DNA of 64,000 nt from Rothia similimucilaginosa (lineage in GTDB: Bacteria > Actinomycetota > Actinomycetes > Actinomycetales > Micrococcaceae). The notes below the pieces were generated by a model. The model ran no database searches, had not been told where the DNA came from, and saw only the letters and a program-made list of their open reading frames with translations. The stretch is taken from NCBI RefSeq assembly GCF_029850875.1, contig NZ_JAOVAM010000003.1, forward strand, positions 1 to 64,000. The letters are read 5' to 3'. Position numbers and translations under genes: made by a program. Within the stretch, counting starts at the first letter, position 1. The number at the start of each line of letters is the position of its first letter. Below are positions 1-8,862 of the stretch, in pieces.

Positions 1-55
1 GATCCCGGGACCTCCATCTTACCAAGATGGCGCTCTACCACTGAGCTATCGGGGC
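1..55 (-). tRNA. tRNA-Thr (GGT), 3' end cut off by window edge
   Basis: On the minus strand the sequence begins GCCCCGATAGCTCAGT (acceptor and D arm) and has a 5-bp anticodon stem CCATC/GATGG enclosing the loop TTGGTAA. The anticodon is therefore GGT, reading ACC threonine codons. The T stem starts with CCGGG, and the rest of the T arm and the acceptor 3' strand lie outside the window. The identity is read from the anticodon and is firm; the ends cannot be checked. Confidence 0.9.
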
Positions 56-357
56 AACAGGTAAAACTATACAGGTCTTCACGAATGCTCGCAAGCGGAA
101 AAGCTATGGCATACGCCACATTTTATGCTTGATTGTTCTCCGCATTGCCGCATGAGAGCCCAGTGAAGACCAGGAGCCCAGCATTGACCAGATGCCACCG
201 CAACAGCTGCTGGAAACACATCAACACACAAATACATAAAGACCGGCAGGAGAGCTCATCACTCCCCTGCCGGTCTTGAATCATATGCGGATGACAAGGC
301 TACTAACCGATAGCCTCAGCAAGCCCTCATACCGCAGGTTCAAGCTTAGCCGAAATC
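56..357. other. Intergenic region with one hairpin
   Basis: This gap between tRNA-Thr and the helicase stop holds only the hairpin at 239-277. The tRNA is transcribed away from it, so the part near the tRNA should carry the tRNA promoter, but I cannot point to a convincing -35/-10 pair. Confidence 0.4.
239..277 (-). terminator. Hairpin terminator after the DEAD-box helicase
   Basis: A 12-bp perfect stem (AAGACCGGCAGG / CCTGCCGGTCTT) lies about 80 nt past the helicase stop. Reading on the minus strand it is followed by TTTATGTATTTG, a weak U-rich stretch. Confidence 0.6.
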
Positions 358-2460
358 TTAGTAGCGCTTGCCGCGGCCGCCAAAGTTATGGCCACCGTCA
401 CGGTTGCCACGGTAGCCGCCATCGCGGCGGTTATCACGGCCACCGAAGTCGCGATCACCGAAGTCACGGTCATTGCGCTTGCCACCGAAGTCACGACGCT
501 TGAAATCGCGGTCGCCGCCGAAGTCACGGCCACCGTCACGGTTACCGCGGTAGCCACCTTCACGACGGCCACCCTCACGACGATCAAAGTCGCGGAAACC
601 GCCCTCACGACGACCACCACCGAAGCTGCGGCCGCCACCCCTGGGACCGTTGTCCTTGCGGATGTTGATGAACTCGCCAGCAATCTTGGTGTCGCGCAGG
701 CGATCGAAGAAGTCGCGGGGCAGGTCCTCGGGCAGGCCAACAATGGTGAAGTGCTGGCGAATGTCGATGGAGCCAATCTGGGAGCCCTTAATGCCACCCT
801 CGTTAGCCAGCGCACCCACAATAGCACCTGCGGTCACGCGGGAGGAACGGCCAACGTTCAGTTTGTAGTTGACCATACCCTCGTCGTTGTGCGCGCGCTT
901 TGCCTTACGTCCGCCGCGGTCCGAATCATCGTCAGAGAAGGGGCGAGAGTTACGGGCAATATCTTCCTCCTCATCCAGGAAGAAGGGGCGACCCTGCTGA
1001 GCGATAATAGCCAGTGCGGCTGCAATGTCCTCAGCGGTGGTGTCGTGCTCGTTCTCATAGTCCTCGATAATCTGGCGGAAGAAGCTCAGGTCCTCAGACT
1101 CGATGGTCTCGGTAATCTGCTGAGCGAAGCGCTGCTTACGGGTCTCATTCACTGCCTCTGCGGTGGGCATATGCATCGGCTCGACCTTCTGGCGGGTTGC
1201 CTTCTCGATCTGACGCAGCATGTACTTCTCACGCGGGGTGACAAAGAGGATTGCTGCACCCTCGCGACCTGCACGGCCGGTACGACCGATACGGTGCACG
1301 TAGGACTCGGTGTCGTGGGGGATGTCGTAGTTGACGACCAGGGAGATGCGTTCAACATCCAGACCGCGTGCCGCTACATCGGTTGCAACGAGGATGTCGA
1401 TGCGGCCGTCACGCAGGGCGTCAACGGTGCGCTCACGCAGCTGCTGGGGGATGTCACCGTTAATCGCTGCTGCCGCGAAACCACGTGCCTTCAGCTTGTC
1501 GGCAACTTCCTCGGTTTCCTTCTTGGTGCGCACGAAGACGATAATGCCGTCGTAGTTTTCGACCTCGAGCACGCGGGTCATTGCATCCAGCTTGTGGGAG
1601 TGCATGACCTGCATGTAGCGCTGAGTAATATTTGCGCTAGTGGTGGTCTTAGCTTTGACACGAATCTCAGTGGGATCATTCAGGTACTGCTGAGCGATCT
1701 TGCGGATCGAGTTGGGCATGGTTGCGGAGAAGAGTGCAACCTGCTTGGTGTCGGGGGTGCCTTCGAGGATCTTTTCCACGTCTTCGGCGAAGCCCATGCG
1801 CAGCATTTCGTCTGCCTCATCCAGCACCAGGTACTGCAGGTTGGACAGGTCCAGGGAGCCCTTTTCCAGGTGGTCAATCACGCGGCCAGGGGTACCGACA
1901 ACGACCTGTGCGCCGCGGCGCAGACCGGCCAGCTGCGGGCCATAGGGGGAGCCACCGTAGATAGGCAGAACGGTGAAGTCCGCCATGTGGGTTGCGTAGG
2001 AGGAGAAGGCTTCTGCAACCTGCAGAGCCAGCTCACGGGTGGGTGCCAGAACCAGAACCTGGGTGTCGCGGGAGACGCCGTTGATGTCGGCGAGTTCAGC
2101 CATGCGGGACAGTGCCGGCAACGCGAATGCTGCGGTCTTACCGGTACCGGTCTGTGCCAGACCAACCACGTCGTGGCCCTCAAGTAGCAGGGGGATAGTC
2201 TGTTCCTGGATGGGGGACGGCTTCTCGTAGCCAACCTCTTCCAGGGCAGCCAGGACGCGGCCATCCAGGCCCAGGTCGGTGAAGCGTACGCCTTCTTCTT
2301 CAGCCTTTTCGGCGGTTTCTTCTGCGGCGGGTGCTTCTGCAGTAGTTTCTACGGTGGTTTCTTCTGCTTCTACAGCAGTGCTCTCAAGGGTATTCTCGGT
2401 GGTCACAACGGCCTCTGCCTCGGCATTCAGTTCGGCCGGGGTAGCAGTATTCTCAGTCAA
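358..2460 (-). CDS. deaD: DEAD-box ATP-dependent RNA helicase (DeaD/CsdA type)
   Basis: RNA helicase expected to unwind structured RNA in ribosome assembly, mRNA decay or cold adaptation. In order: an Ala/Glu-rich acidic N-terminus (about 60 residues), Q motif, Walker A AQTGTGKT, DEAD box, SAT motif, motif VI HRIGRTGRAGR, a DbpA-type RNA-binding domain at roughly 500-600, and a Gly/Arg/Asp/Phe-rich tail with repeated RDFGG and RREGG units. I choose a TTG start at 2460 because AGAGGA precedes it at good spacing; an ATG 11 codons upstream (2493) has no such site. The RGG-like tail is typical of RNA-binding low-complexity tails, so condensate formation is possible but inferred. The family call is firm. 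Confidence 0.95.
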   Translation of the reverse strand: MTENTATPAELNAEAEAVVTTENTLESTAVEAEETTVETTAEAPAAEETAEKAEEEGVRFTDLGLDGRVLAALEEVGYEKPSPIQEQTIPLLLEGHDVVGLAQTGTGKTAAFALPALSRMAELADINGVSRDTQVLVLAPTRELALQVAEAFSSYATHMADFTVLPIYGGSPYGPQLAGLRRGAQVVVGTPGRVIDHLEKGSLDLSNLQYLVLDEADEMLRMGFAEDVEKILEGTPDTKQVALFSATMPNSIRKIAQQYLNDPTEIRVKAKTTTSANITQRYMQVMHSHKLDAMTRVLEVENYDGIIVFVRTKKETEEVADKLKARGFAAAAINGDIPQQLRERTVDALRDGRIDILVATDVAARGLDVERISLVVNYDIPHDTESYVHRIGRTGRAGREGAAILFVTPREKYMLRQIEKATRQKVEPMHMPTAEAVNETRKQRFAQQITETIESEDLSFFRQIIEDYENEHDTTAEDIAAALAIIAQQGRPFFLDEEEDIARNSRPFSDDDSDRGGRKAKRAHNDEGMVNYKLNVGRSSRVTAGAIVGALANEGGIKGSQIGSIDIRQHFTIVGLPEDLPRDFFDRLRDTKIAGEFINIRKDNGPRGGGRSFGGGRREGGFRDFDRREGGRREGGYRGNRDGGRDFGGDRDFKRRDFGGKRNDRDFGDRDFGGRDNRRDGGYRGNRDGGHNFGGRGKRY

Positions 2461-3118
2461 TTTTTCCTCTATACGGTAGGGGTGGAAGCGCACGCTTTTC
2501 GGCGCTTACCGGGTGTCCCCTTCACGGCCCAGCCACACATCATCCCCTGGGGAGTAGAACGTCCAGGGAGCCTCCGTTACCGGCACATTCTGCAGAGGTA
2601 TTCTGCGGATGCTACGGGTAGCGGCTTTTGCTGGGGGTGGTCTTGATTTTCTCTGCACATTATCCGCACGTCTACTCATACTCTACGCTCGGCGCACAGT
2701 AGTCCCTGTGATACAGGGGTGTACAGGGTGGGTAATGCTCACATGTAATATCACGTATTCCTGGTGGTTCGCCTTCTCGCTCTACGGCGGTGGTGTATCT
2801 GTTACAGCAGACGTAGCAAAGACGCTGGACCAGAGATCGTTAAGAGAAGCCCGCGTGTACGGTGTAAACCGCAAGTTTATGGGGCGTATCAATCGGTGAT
2901 GGTGAGTACGGCGCACCTACAATTCCAGCACCACCTTGGGTGCTGGGTGCGCACAAGACCTTCATCGGGGGTTCCCGTGTTCTACCTAGTGTACCGTAGC
3001 GGCACCTATCTGACCTCAAAAGGTGCTTAAAACCTCATCTCTTAACGGCGAGCACCCACCCTCACAGCCGGAGGGCGGGCGCTTTTCAGGCACGCATCAT
3101 GCCTATGTATTCCTCGGA
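2461..3118. other. Long intergenic region upstream of deaD
   Basis: About 660 bases with no convincing gene; the open frames here have no RBS, codon bias or recognisable product. The part nearest deaD can fold (CCCTGG/CCAGGG around 2535-2562), so a long structured leader is possible, as is known for cold-shock helicases. A short palindrome CCCTG-TGATA-CAGGG lies near 2704-2718. Near 3053-3085 a GC-rich stem follows the DUF2079 stop and may end that gene. Confidence 0.4.
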
Positions 3119-4981
3119 TTAATCTACGCGCCGCACAATATCAATCGTGCCAACGGTCGCGTACTTCGCGTAGGAGTGGCGGTAGCGGTCAGCCGCATAC
3201 TGTGCGGCGTTGGTCGGCGGGTTGCCACCCCAGGAGTTGCTCATGCGGTCGATGACCACGTAGTCGGGGGCAGGCTCACCATCATGTCCAATCCAGTAGA
3301 CGGTACGACCAGGAATCAGCTGAGTCAGAATCGACAGGTCAGATGCGACCGATACCCCTTCGGGTACCTTCTGGACGGCGTCCTGCTTCATCTGGTCAGT
3401 CCTAGTCAGCGCGGAGGCGGTGAACTGCACATTACCCAGGGATGCGAGGGGCTGCTGGGAGCCGGGCATAAAAATCGGGGATACAGCAAGGAAGAGCGCC
3501 GCGGCGGGTAGAGCCCACACGGGCATGCGGCGTACCGTGACGGTGAGGCGGCTGGGCTGGGTGTTGGTCTGAGGTTTCTGTGCGGAGGCGCTATCGATTG
3601 CGCGCGTAGCCGAGCGTATCGGAACCACTGCGGGAACCACGCCGTAGCGTATCCGCATGACGGCGTCAAGCAGGGCGAGGAAGACGATGGGCATGAGCAC
3701 GAGCGAGTAGTGCCAGGTGCTTGCCCAGTAGGACTCCATGGTGGAGAGCAGACGCCACGCAAGGGTCGGTAGAACTATTGCCGCGAGCGGAGAAATCACC
3801 CAGAGGACTGCCCCGGTAATGAGTAGCAGGCTGAGGGTTGCCAGCTTGGTGTTGTTGCTGAGCATCTGCAGTGCCGAACCGAAGGGGTCGCCCAGAGCCG
3901 CAGAGAAGTTCACCTTGTCTGCATAGTCGAAGTGTCCCCCACTGTTGAAGTAGGGCAGAATCACGTAGATGGCAACGGCCGACCAGAATACGCCCCAAAT
4001 CATGACCATGGTCGATTCGGCGACGGCGGGGGTGCGAGCCCAGGAGGAGTAGAGCTGATGCACGCGGATTCGCATCGGGGCCGGGGTGCCCACAGAGATG
4101 CGCGGCATCAGAATGTCTACGGCGGTGCTCAGCCAGCCGGTGCGGATAAAGATAATGAGGCCGATGGCTGCGACAGTAATGCCCATATCTTCTTTGACGA
4201 AGGCAATGGGTAGAGCCCACCAGCAAGCATAGGCGAGGTAGCGTGCGCGTTCGGTGCCGCTCACGCGAGAGGCGAGCACCAGGTAACCGAGGCTCATGGC
4301 GAGCAGCGGCACGGCGAAGGCTACTTCGTGGAATTGGGCGGCGATAGCTTGCTGAACGCCAAAGCTGAGGGCGAATCCGGCGCCGAGTAGCAGACCGGTG
4401 ATGGTCGGGATAACGCCCTGAAGTTTTGCGGATTGAACGTTCTGCGTCGGTTCGCTCTTCTGCGCATCTTCAGTTTTCTGCGTATCTTCAGTTTTCTGGG
4501 CGAGCGCGAAGGCACGCTGAGTGAAGCGCACAATGGCAAAGCTTGCGAAGGCAACCAGGGCGTTCTGCACCACCAGTAGCGTGGTCGGTGAGGGGAACAA
4601 CGCATAGACAGGTCCCAGGAGTACCAGAATCGGGTGGAAGTGATCACCCCAGAGGTTAAAATTGGGCCCCTTAATAGGCACGATGGGTACAGAGAAGTGC
4701 GAGTACGCCTGTGCCATCTGGGTAAAAATCGCTAGATCCCAAGAGGGGGTAATCCAGTGCTTCATCTGTTGCAGCGAATAGTAGGTGTACAACGCCATGA
4801 CGGCGGCGGATAGCAACAGACCGGGTAGTAGTTCTAGGGGGCGGATGCTCTTGACGCGCTCAGTAAGGGACTGACGCGACTGTTTCTTGGCGCGCTGAGT
4901 ACGGCCCGCGCTGGTGGCGGTACTGTTCTTCTGTTCAGGTGCGTCAGTATTCGAGGATGCTTCTTGTGCTTCCGCTGCCAT
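3119..4981 (-). CDS. DUF2079 polytopic membrane protein
   Basis: A 620-residue integral membrane protein. A cytoplasmic N-terminus rich in Ala, Gln and Lys is followed by about a dozen hydrophobic segments with the DUF2079 look: an early SWDLAIFTQ stretch and an extracytoplasmic loop with GPNFNLWGDHFHPILVLL. The C-terminal soluble part ends near DYVVIDR. Family members resemble GT-C type glycosyltransferases, but no substrate is known, so no reaction is assigned. The start at 4981 is preceded by GAAGGA at 6-nt spacing, better than the ATG 8 codons upstream. It is transcribed divergently from the glycosylase at 5203. Confidence 0.85.
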   Translation of the reverse strand: MAAEAQEASSNTDAPEQKNSTATSAGRTQRAKKQSRQSLTERVKSIRPLELLPGLLLSAAVMALYTYYSLQQMKHWITPSWDLAIFTQMAQAYSHFSVPIVPIKGPNFNLWGDHFHPILVLLGPVYALFPSPTTLLVVQNALVAFASFAIVRFTQRAFALAQKTEDTQKTEDAQKSEPTQNVQSAKLQGVIPTITGLLLGAGFALSFGVQQAIAAQFHEVAFAVPLLAMSLGYLVLASRVSGTERARYLAYACWWALPIAFVKEDMGITVAAIGLIIFIRTGWLSTAVDILMPRISVGTPAPMRIRVHQLYSSWARTPAVAESTMVMIWGVFWSAVAIYVILPYFNSGGHFDYADKVNFSAALGDPFGSALQMLSNNTKLATLSLLLITGAVLWVISPLAAIVLPTLAWRLLSTMESYWASTWHYSLVLMPIVFLALLDAVMRIRYGVVPAVVPIRSATRAIDSASAQKPQTNTQPSRLTVTVRRMPVWALPAAALFLAVSPIFMPGSQQPLASLGNVQFTASALTRTDQMKQDAVQKVPEGVSVASDLSILTQLIPGRTVYWIGHDGEPAPDYVVIDRMSNSWGGNPPTNAAQYAADRYRHSYAKYATVGTIDIVRRVD

Positions 4982-5190
4982 AGGCGTCCTTCTCTCGGGG
5001 TGCATGTCCGGGCTGTAGGCGCCCTTGTGAACGGGCAGAACGCATAGCCTGTATAGTGCCGGTGGCGGTGTTTGCGTTCATTTCTGCTCTATCTTTTAGG
5101 GTATCGCATTAGCGGTGTGACTGCTCTGCCGGGTATTTCTGTCACTTTAGCTGAGGGGCGTATATTGGTTGGGCATCGTCAATGAGGGAA

Positions 5191-5196
5191 TAGACT
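5191..5196 (+). promoter_or_regulatory. -10 element for a leaderless start
   Basis: TAGACT lies 6 nt before the GTG at 5203 and there is no Shine-Dalgarno sequence, so the mRNA probably begins at or within a base of the start codon. Confidence 0.5.
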
Positions 5197-5202
5197 GGTG
5201 GG

Positions 5203-6432
5203 GTGAGTACGATTCCTCCTGTTTCTCCGAATGGCCGCTCCGAAGCGGATGCACGGCACACCCGGCATCCTTTGGCGGCAGCTGGTGTACCCTATGCACC
5301 GGCGCTTGCGGATGCTCTTTACGAACCACGCATTCAGATTCGTACTCTCTCCCCCGCTGTTTCGTCTCTTCCGGGCGTTCTGAGCCCGGAGGTGTGCGAG
5401 GTTGTGATTGAGCCGCACGTTCCGGTGCAGTTGGTGCAGACGTTGGGATCGCTACGCCGCGGTGCCCAGGATCTTTCGTATCGTGCGCTGAGCCGCGCGG
5501 ATGGTGCCGAAAGGATTTGGTTGACGGCTCGCACGCCGTTTCATGAGTTCCCGGCGGTGCTGTACGCCGAACGATTGGGGCAGCCCGCTAAGCTTCCCGA
5601 GGCCCTCCCCTCCCTACATCGCCTGCTGATGCGCCCGGTGCGTATTCGCATCTGGGTTTCTTATAGTGCCGCTAATCAGCAGATGCAGGCGCGAGCCGAC
5701 CTTCAGGCGTTAGCGCAGGAAATGACGTACTGGCTGGGGTTGCACGACCCCGCTGAGCAGTTCGGCGCGCTGTCTTCTTTTGAGTCTCTTCCGTCGCGTG
5801 TTCAGCAGGCCTGGCGGCAGAATCCGGGGCTCCGCCTCAGCGCCTCGGGGCAGCTGGACCGGCAGATGCTCAACGCCATTGTGGAGCAGCGCATCACCCA
5901 GACCGAAGCGTTCAGAGCCCTGGGCTGGGTTCTGCGAAAGTACGGTTCCCCCGCCCCTTTAACCGGGTTGGGGCATCAGCCGGAAGGAATGCGCGTCTAC
6001 CCAAGCGCCCGGACCCTGGCGATGATTCCTACCTGGGATTGGCATCGGGCCGGCGTTGATAAAAGCCGCTACGACGCTGTGTACGCTTACGCTCGTTCCG
6101 CAGAATCTCTAAAAAACATTGCGGCAGAAGGCGACATCGCGCTACTGGCGCGAAGCCTGCACACTGTGCGCGGTGTGGGCCCGTGGAGTATTTCCGAGGC
6201 CCTGCAACGGGTGTGCGGGCACCCTGACGCCATCAGCGTGGGCGACTACCATCTGGCGCACGCGGTCGGTGAGCTGTTCACCGGTCAGCGCACCGATGAT
6301 GCGGGAATGCTCACTCTGCTGGCGCCCTTTAGCCCGCATCGGCAGCGTCTGGTGCGGCTCATGCATGCTTCAGGCTTTTCGAAGCAGCGCTACGGGGCGC
6401 GCATGACCATTGAGGATCACCGCGACCGCTAA
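5203..6432 (+). CDS. AlkA-like DNA-3-methyladenine glycosylase (HhH-GPD)
   Basis: Predicted base-excision repair glycosylase of 409 residues. The C-terminal half carries the helix-hairpin-helix VRGVGPWSISEAL followed by the catalytic Asp of the GPD loop (VGDYHLAHAV), the hallmarks of the AlkA/MutY/Nth superfamily. There is no trailing Cys cluster, so an Fe-S MutY/Nth enzyme is unlikely. The N-terminal 150 residues are poorly characterised, as in actinobacterial AlkA-like proteins without the Ada domain. The GTG start at 5203 fits a leaderless transcript (TAGACT 6 nt upstream). It is convergent with thioredoxin. The substrate (alkylated or oxidised bases) is inferred. Confidence 0.85.
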   Translation: MSTIPPVSPNGRSEADARHTRHPLAAAGVPYAPALADALYEPRIQIRTLSPAVSSLPGVLSPEVCEVVIEPHVPVQLVQTLGSLRRGAQDLSYRALSRADGAERIWLTARTPFHEFPAVLYAERLGQPAKLPEALPSLHRLLMRPVRIRIWVSYSAANQQMQARADLQALAQEMTYWLGLHDPAEQFGALSSFESLPSRVQQAWRQNPGLRLSASGQLDRQMLNAIVEQRITQTEAFRALGWVLRKYGSPAPLTGLGHQPEGMRVYPSARTLAMIPTWDWHRAGVDKSRYDAVYAYARSAESLKNIAAEGDIALLARSLHTVRGVGPWSISEALQRVCGHPDAISVGDYHLAHAVGELFTGQRTDDAGMLTLLAPFSPHRQRLVRLMHASGFSKQRYGARMTIEDHRDR

Positions 6433-6462
6433 TGCTCCTGCACCCTCACGAGGTTAAAAGGG

Positions 6463-6503
6463 GACGGGGCGCCCCTGCCGGTTGTGCCGGCGGGTACACC
6501 CCG
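6463..6503. terminator. Putative bidirectional hairpin between convergent genes
   Basis: Nested stems (CGGGG/CCCCG outside, CTGCCGG/CCGGCGG inside) lie between the glycosylase and thioredoxin stops. U-tracts are short on both sides. Confidence 0.45.
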
Positions 6504-6529
6504 TTCAAGCTCTTTTGTAGTGTTGAGCC

Positions 6530-6907
6530 TTACTTCTTCTCTGCAGAGCCCTCTGCTGCTGCGATCTCTGCACGGACCTTGTCCATGTCGAGCTCGCGGA
6601 TCGAACCGATTACGGTCTCCAGCTGGTCTTCGCGCAGTGCGCCAGCCTGCTGGTAAACCAGGATACCGCCACGGAAGCCCATGATGGTGGGAATGGAGGT
6701 GATGCCTGCTGCCTGAGCAAGCTGGCCCTGGTCCTCGGTGTCGACCTTGCCGAAAACAATGTCACTGTGCTTCTCCGAAGCCGCCTCGTAGACGGGAGAG
6801 AACTGCTTGCAGGGACCGCACCAATCTGCCCAGAAGTCCAGGAAGACGATGTCGTTGCTCTCGACGGTAGCAGTCAGGTTCTGCTGAGTAATTTCAATAG
6901 TAGCCAT
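6530..6907 (-). CDS. trxA: Thioredoxin
   Basis: A 125-residue cytoplasmic dithiol reductase. The active site WCGPC sits at about residues 29-33 in the context FLDFWADWCGPCK, and the cis-Pro loop SIPT follows near residue 71. The fold length is standard plus a short charged tail rich in Ala, Glu and Lys. ATG at 6907 is the only reasonable start. Its partner thioredoxin reductase is not in the window. Function is firm; whether it is the main housekeeping thioredoxin is not known. Confidence 0.95.
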   Translation of the reverse strand: MATIEITQQNLTATVESNDIVFLDFWADWCGPCKQFSPVYEAASEKHSDIVFGKVDTEDQGQLAQAAGITSIPTIMGFRGGILVYQQAGALREDQLETVIGSIRELDMDKVRAEIAAAEGSAEKK

Positions 6908-7304
6908 GAGATAAAGCTACACCCTCAAGACCCCAATCGCTAATTGTTCGCCCTGGGATTCAAACATTGTGAAAGATATGACAAATTGCGGTCATAGTAA
7001 GTACTTTTCGCGGCTGTTTCAGCCGGTTTACGGGCGTGCCGCGAATACTCTGGCGAATGCCCTCATAGCCGAATAATGGAGGCGCCCGACTCGGCAGGCG
7101 AAGCCCCTTGGTTATCCCCTACAGCGTCCTGGGGAAAGCCCCCAATGTGGGCACCAAGAAAATACGGGCTCAACCGTGGAAGACCACTATGGTAGAAGAT
7201 CTTCGCAGTGGAAAGCGGCTTGGCTAGAAAGCGGCTACGGGATCCACCCTGAAACTAGTTTTAGATACACAAAAACCCGGTTACTTTTGTAACCGGGCTA
7301 TTTG
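6908..7304. other. Intergenic region upstream of trxA
   Basis: About 400 bases between trxA and tRNA-Tyr. It holds a GC-rich block (7070-7260) with a direct repeat GAAAGCGGCT at 7211 and 7227, the palindrome GAAGATCTTC at 7195-7204, and several short GC-rich stems. It is not coding by any sign I trust, and it does not match tmRNA, RNase P RNA, SRP RNA or a riboswitch consensus I know. A small RNA cannot be excluded. Confidence 0.4.
7271..7297 (-). terminator. Rho-independent terminator of tRNA-Tyr
   Basis: The stem CCCGGTTAC/GTAACCGGG is followed on the minus strand by five U residues. It begins 8 nt past the tRNA 3' end. Confidence 0.9.
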
Positions 7305-7386
7305 TGGCAGGTGAGGGATTCGAACCCCCGTAGGCAGTGCCAGCTGATTTACAGTCAGCCCCCTTTGGCCGCTCGGGTAACCTGCC
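7305..7386 (-). tRNA. tRNA-Tyr (GTA)
   Basis: On the minus strand it starts GGCAGGTTACCCGAGC and ends with the matching acceptor CCTGCC plus discriminator A. The anticodon arm is CTGACTGTAAATCAG, giving anticodon GTA. A long class II variable arm (GGCACTGCCTAC) precedes the T arm GGGGGTTCGAATCCC. CCA is not encoded. A strong terminator follows directly, so it is a single-gene unit. Confidence 0.95.
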
Positions 7387-7636
7387 GCCTAGCTAAGTGC
7401 TAGTTGCTCGCTCAAGCGAACAGAGACTACTCTACAGCAGTTTTAGAGACTTGTACACTTCACATAGGGTTTTGTGACGAAGGTTATATATCTGGTTGCA
7501 TTTATCGTCTTTTCATCACGCAAGAGCATCATCACACGCTCACCGCGCACCCATATCTATCGCACACATCTATCGCAGCGCGCGTGCTCTCACCTTATGA
7601 ATAAAGCCGTGAATAAAGCCACCACCTACAGCAGTT

Positions 7637-8023
7637 TTAGAAGGAACGGGAAGGAATATCGCCATCCTGTTCAAGCAGAAGCACAATCTCCAGGTGCTCC
7701 AGGTAGCGGCGCGCCTGCTCCACAGTACACATGTCACCGGCAATCTCACGTTCCAGATCACGGCGAACACCACGGAAACGTGCCACCAGTGAAGGCTCAG
7801 TCAGAGTAATACCAATGCCTTCAAAGGGAGAATCCTTAGATTCTTCCGAATGTGGGTCAAGGTGAATATCGTTGTGGTCAGACTCGCTGAGGCGCTCAGC
7901 CTCAGGAATATCTTCGGGCTCAGCACCCAGAGAGGTATGTAAGTCAATGAAGAGCAGGGTTTGCAGATCGCGAGCTTCCTCGCTCGTGTGTGCGTCCGTT
8001 ACAGACAGATTATGAATGGTCAT
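7637..8023 (-). CDS. Small acidic protein of unknown function
   Basis: A 128-residue soluble protein that I do not recognise. The N-terminal 30 residues contain a leucine-rich helix (RDLQTLLFIDLHTSLG), the middle is acidic with many Glu, Asp and Ser, and the C-terminal 50 residues (RFRGVRRDLEREIAGDMCTVEQARRYL in outline) look helical. ATG at 8023 has GGAG at close spacing, and reading-frame use of GC-rich third positions fits the neighbours. There is no signal peptide or membrane segment. It stands alone, divergent from yajQ. Confidence 0.6.
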   Translation of the reverse strand: MTIHNLSVTDAHTSEEARDLQTLLFIDLHTSLGAEPEDIPEAERLSESDHNDIHLDPHSEESKDSPFEGIGITLTEPSLVARFRGVRRDLEREIAGDMCTVEQARRYLEHLEIVLLLEQDGDIPSRSF

Positions 8024-8164
8024 ATCTCCATTGTCCTCTTTTTAGGTTGGTAACACCTGTAAAACAGGCCCGTATTTCTGTTAGTTAGCTGTGAACAAGA
8101 GCCCCAACCCGGTAGGCTAGTACTAACCGGTGCCAGAAGCACCTCATTCACGAAAGGAAAGCCC

Positions 8165-8656
8165 ATGGCTAGCGAATCGTCATTCGACATTGTGTCCAAG
8201 GTGGACAAGCAGGAAGTTTCCAACGCACTGCACCAAGCGCAGAAGGAGATCTCCCAGCGTTACGACTTCCGCGGCGTTGGCGCAGAAATCGATTACTCCG
8301 GCGACAAAATCCTCATCAAGGCAAACGCCGAAGAGCGCGCACTGGCAGTGCTGGATGTTTTCCAGTCCAAACTGGTCAAGCGCGGCATCTCCCTGAAGTC
8401 CCTGGACTCCGGCAAACCCTACGCATCCGGCAAGGAAACCCGCATCGAGTGCTCCATCAAGGAAGGCATCGCACAGGATCAGGCAAAGAAAATCTCCAAG
8501 ATGATTCGCGAAGAGGGCCCCAAGGGCGTGAAGGCGAACATCCAGGGCGATGAGCTGCGCGTCTCCTCCAAGTCCCGCGATGACCTGCAGGAAGTCATTG
8601 CAATGCTCAAGTCCGCCGACCTTGAGGTTGACCTGCAGTTCACCAACTACCGCTAA
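8165..8656 (+). CDS. yajQ: YajQ-family nucleotide-binding protein
   Basis: A 163-residue cytoplasmic protein. The diagnostic opening [17 protein letters not shown] is followed by SQRYDFRG, the first of two ferredoxin-like domains, and by a second-half KDDLQEVIA-like stretch ([13 protein letters not shown]). Members bind nucleotides, and a Xanthomonas homologue binds cyclic di-GMP; whether this one does is unknown. A good RBS (GAAAGGAAAG) precedes ATG 8165. It is monocistronic, closed by the hairpin at 8703-8752. Confidence 0.93.
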   Translation: MASESSFDIVSKVDKQEVSNALHQAQKEISQRYDFRGVGAEIDYSGDKILIKANAEERALAVLDVFQSKLVKRGISLKSLDSGKPYASGKETRIECSIKEGIAQDQAKKISKMIREEGPKGVKANIQGDELRVSSKSRDDLQEVIAMLKSADLEVDLQFTNYR

Positions 8657-8702
8657 GCTCATGCACTCCCCCGCGAGGGAGCACGGTTAGAGACCAATAC
8701 AT

Positions 8703-8752
8703 AAAAAACCTCGGGGTAACTACTTCCACAGTAGCCACCCCGAGGATTTTTT
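8703..8752. terminator. Bidirectional rho-independent terminator
   Basis: The stem CCTCGGGGT/ACCCCGAGG, extended inward by CTAC/GTAG, has an A-run on its left and a T-run on its right. It can therefore end yajQ on the plus strand and htpX on the minus strand. Confidence 0.9.
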
Positions 8753-8862
8753 GTCTGCCGACCCGTCATCGCGGGTCACAATCGTCACCCCGGGTCATAT
8801 TCATGCAACGCCATATTTATAGAGCGTCACATTCAAGCCCGGAGACGAGGGCGAGAAAAGAC

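Noticed and set aside
388-2187. 599-codon open frame opposite the helicase gene
   Set aside because: It is a shadow frame: GC-rich codon bias in deaD removes stops on the other strand. Its product is low-complexity Val/Ala/Cys-rich with no recognisable fold.
2609-3030. Two plus-strand open frames upstream of deaD
   Set aside because: No RBS, poor codon bias and no similarity to any family I recognise; they overlap each other in different frames.
7076-7195. 39-codon Trp/Pro-rich frame in the trxA upstream region
   Set aside because: No ribosome site and an odd composition; more likely a chance frame in GC-rich DNA.
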